From NCBI GenBank assembly GCA_011330645.1, contig DRQB01000176.1, positions 1-7,921 on the forward strand: 7,921 nucleotides of DNA, read 5' to 3'. The notes under the pieces are model-generated. The model was not told the DNA's origin and did not search any database. It saw only the letters and a program-made list of their open reading frames with translations. The DNA is from Campylobacterota bacterium. Lineage in GTDB: Bacteria; Campylobacterota; Campylobacteria; Campylobacterales; Sulfurovaceae. The position numbers were made by a program, and so were the translations under genes. This document shows, one piece after another, positions 6,357-7,921 of the stretch (its first letter is position 1; the number at the start of each line of letters is the position of its first letter).

Positions 6357-6376
6357 AAAACACTATAGGAATCAGT

Positions 6377-7921
6377 ATGCAATACCTTATGGCAATAGAC
6401 GCAGGGACAGGCTCAGTAAGAGCAGTGATATTTGACACTAAAGGTAATCAAATCTCTGTAGCGCAAAAAGAGTGGATACATCTAGAAGTAGAAGGTGTGC
6501 CAAACTCTATGACTTTTGATGTAGATAAAAACTGGGACTTGGCAGTCTGGTGCATAAGCACAGCACTTGAAAAAGCAGGATTAAAAGGCTCTGACATCTT
6601 AGCTGTATCTGCTACCTCTATGCGTGAGGGTATCGTAGTGTATGACAAAGAAGGAACAGCCATTTGGGGTGTTGCCAATGTCGATGCCCGTGCAGATAAA
6701 GAGGTACGTTTTTTAAAAGAGTACTATAAAGGCATAGAAGAAGCATTTTATGCAGAGTCTGGACAGACTTTTGCTTTGGGTGCTTTGCCTCGCCTATTAT
6801 GGTTAAAAAATAACGAACCTGCACTCTATGAAAAGGTAGCCTCCATCAATATGATAGGAGACTGGATACTGGCAAAACTCTCAGGCATCATAGCTATCGA
6901 CCCAAGCAATGGGGGAACCACAGGCATTTTTTCTTTAGAAAAGCGTCACTGGTCTGTGCATATGGCAGAGCAAGTGGGTATAAAAACAGACATCTTCCCT
7001 CCTGTCTTGGAGACAGGAACAGCTATGGGAAATGTCACAGTACAAGCCAGCCAAGAGACAGGACTCTCTACCACAACCAAAGTTGTCATGGGTGGAGGAG
7101 ATGTACAGTTAGGTGCAGCTGGACTTGGTGTAGTAAAAGAGGGACAGGTAGCCATACTTGGAGGCTCTTTTTGGCAACAGGTTGTTAACATAAAAAGTTC
7201 TGTCAAACCACCTAAAGATATGAGTATAAGAGTTAACCCTCACGTCATAGAAGGACTCTCACAAGCAGAGGGTATTACTTTCTTTTCAGGGCTTATTATG
7301 CGATGGTTTAGAGATGCTTTTTGTGACCTAGAAAAACAAGAAGCTCTTGATAGAGGTGTAGATACCTATGAAATACTCGAAGAGAAAGCCATAAATGTAC
7401 CCGTAGGTTCACACGGAATACTGCCCATCTTCTCAGACAGCATGAACTACGGAAAATGGTACCACGCTGCCCCTTCATTCATCAATCTCTCCATAGACCC
7501 AGAAGTATGCAATAAAGCTTCTATGTTTAGATCTTTAGAAGAGAATGCATGTATCGTCTCAGCGATTAATTTAGAAAAAATAAAAGCTTTTACAGCATTA
7601 GAGATAGATGAAATTGTTTTTGCAGGAGGGGCGAGTAAAGGAGGCCTATGGTGTCAAATACTCTCAGATGTAACGGGATGCAAGATAAAGATTCCTAAAG
7701 TAACAGAAGCTACAGCACTTGGGGCTGCTATGGCAGCGGGTGTGGGTGTGGGTATATATGATGGTATGGTATCTGCATCAGAAAGATTGGTGTCATGGGA
7801 TAAAGAGTATGTCTCAGACAATGAAAATTATAAAAGATATAAAGAAATAGAAGTTCAGTGGGAAAAAGTTTATCAAAGTCAATTAAACTTAGTGGATAAA
7901 AATTTGACACAGAGCATGTGG
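6377..7921 (+). CDS. lsrK: autoinducer-2 kinase LsrK (FGGY family), 3' end cut by window edge
   Basis: The open frame runs 515 codons to the last base without a stop. LsrK phosphorylates the AI-2 precursor DPD in the cytoplasm using ATP. Resemblance to E. coli LsrK is high throughout: MAIDAGTGSVRAVIFD at 5-20 (N-terminal phosphate-binding motif), SATSMREGIVVYD, ANVDAR with Asp103, DPSNGGTTG, GGGDVQLG with Asp242 as likely catalytic base, LGGSFWQQVVN, MRWFRDAFC, ILPIFSD, WYHAAPSFINLSIDP, and the C-terminal ATP-binding FAGGASKGGLW at about 415-425 followed by TEATALGAAMAAGVG. It lacks the short leader before MALDAGTG in E. coli, and the visible end (LVDKNLTQSMW) aligns just short of the E. coli C-terminus, so only a few residues should be missing. 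The ATG at 6377 has TAGGA at 6366-6370, 20 bases after the aldolase stop. Another FGGY ketose kinase is the alternative, but the LsrK-specific segments make this call strong. Confidence 0.92.
   Translation, partial: MQYLMAIDAGTGSVRAVIFDTKGNQISVAQKEWIHLEVEGVPNSMTFDVDKNWDLAVWCISTALEKAGLKGSDILAVSATSMREGIVVYDKEGTAIWGVANVDARADKEVRFLKEYYKGIEEAFYAESGQTFALGALPRLLWLKNNEPALYEKVASINMIGDWILAKLSGIIAIDPSNGGTTGIFSLEKRHWSVHMAEQVGIKTDIFPPVLETGTAMGNVTVQASQETGLSTTTKVVMGGGDVQLGAAGLGVVKEGQVAILGGSFWQQVVNIKSSVKPPKDMSIRVNPHVIEGLSQAEGITFFSGLIMRWFRDAFCDLEKQEALDRGVDTYEILEEKAINVPVGSHGILPIFSDSMNYGKWYHAAPSFINLSIDPEVCNKASMFRSLEENACIVSAINLEKIKAFTALEIDEIVFAGGASKGGLWCQILSDVTGCKIKIPKVTEATALGAAMAAGVGVGIYDGMVSASERLVSWDKEYVSDNENYKRYKEIEVQWEKVYQSQLNLVDKNLTQSMW

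Noticed and set aside
6357..6376. Remnant of an SDR domain or a separate promoter between the aldolase and lsrK
   Set aside because: Only 20 bases, consisting of an A-run and the lsrK ribosome-binding site.
1..7921. CRISPR array, tRNA, rRNA or riboswitch
   Set aside because: No spaced repeat array, cloverleaf or conserved RNA sequence was seen; the intergenic gaps are all about 110 bases or less.

Overview
The window looks like a chromosomal stretch from a Campylobacterota (epsilonproteobacterial) genome, probably a marine Sulfurovum/Sulfurimonas-type organism. This is inferred from the AT-leaning, tightly packed genes, a SurA-like chaperone next to dcd (an association I recall from Campylobacter), a high-heme periplasmic cytochrome and the style of the transposase remnant. 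No rRNA or tRNA is present to fix the taxonomy.

Layout. At the left edge (1-348, + strand) is the C-terminal end of an IS200-like/REP-associated (Y1) transposase, followed by a short spacer holding an imperfect palindrome. From 2367 down to 460 on the minus strand lies a compact housekeeping operon: a SurA-like periplasmic chaperone/isomerase, dCTP deaminase (dcd) and a BON-LysM protein of the Kbp/YgaU type. A divergent promoter region of about 110 bp (2368-2476) separates it from a plus-strand operon that runs to the end of the window: a 12-heme membrane-anchored cytochrome c, a small ABM/LsrG-like protein, a stand-alone class II aldolase of the RhaD/YuxG type lacking its usual dehydrogenase half, and an autoinducer-2 kinase (LsrK) cut by the right edge only a few residues before its expected end.

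How the genes may work together. The last three plus-strand genes look like a sugar-phosphate-type catabolic route: LsrK phosphorylates a DPD-like or related ketose, the LsrG-like protein rearranges the phosphorylated product, and the aldolase cleaves a phospho-ketose into C2/C3 pieces. No Lsr transporter, LsrR regulator or LsrF thiolase is visible, so this would be a non-canonical arrangement if it handles AI-2. The cytochrome is separated from the LsrG-like gene by one base and is probably co-transcribed, but a functional link between periplasmic electron transfer and this pathway is speculative. This plus-strand operon is the part of the window most worth following up.
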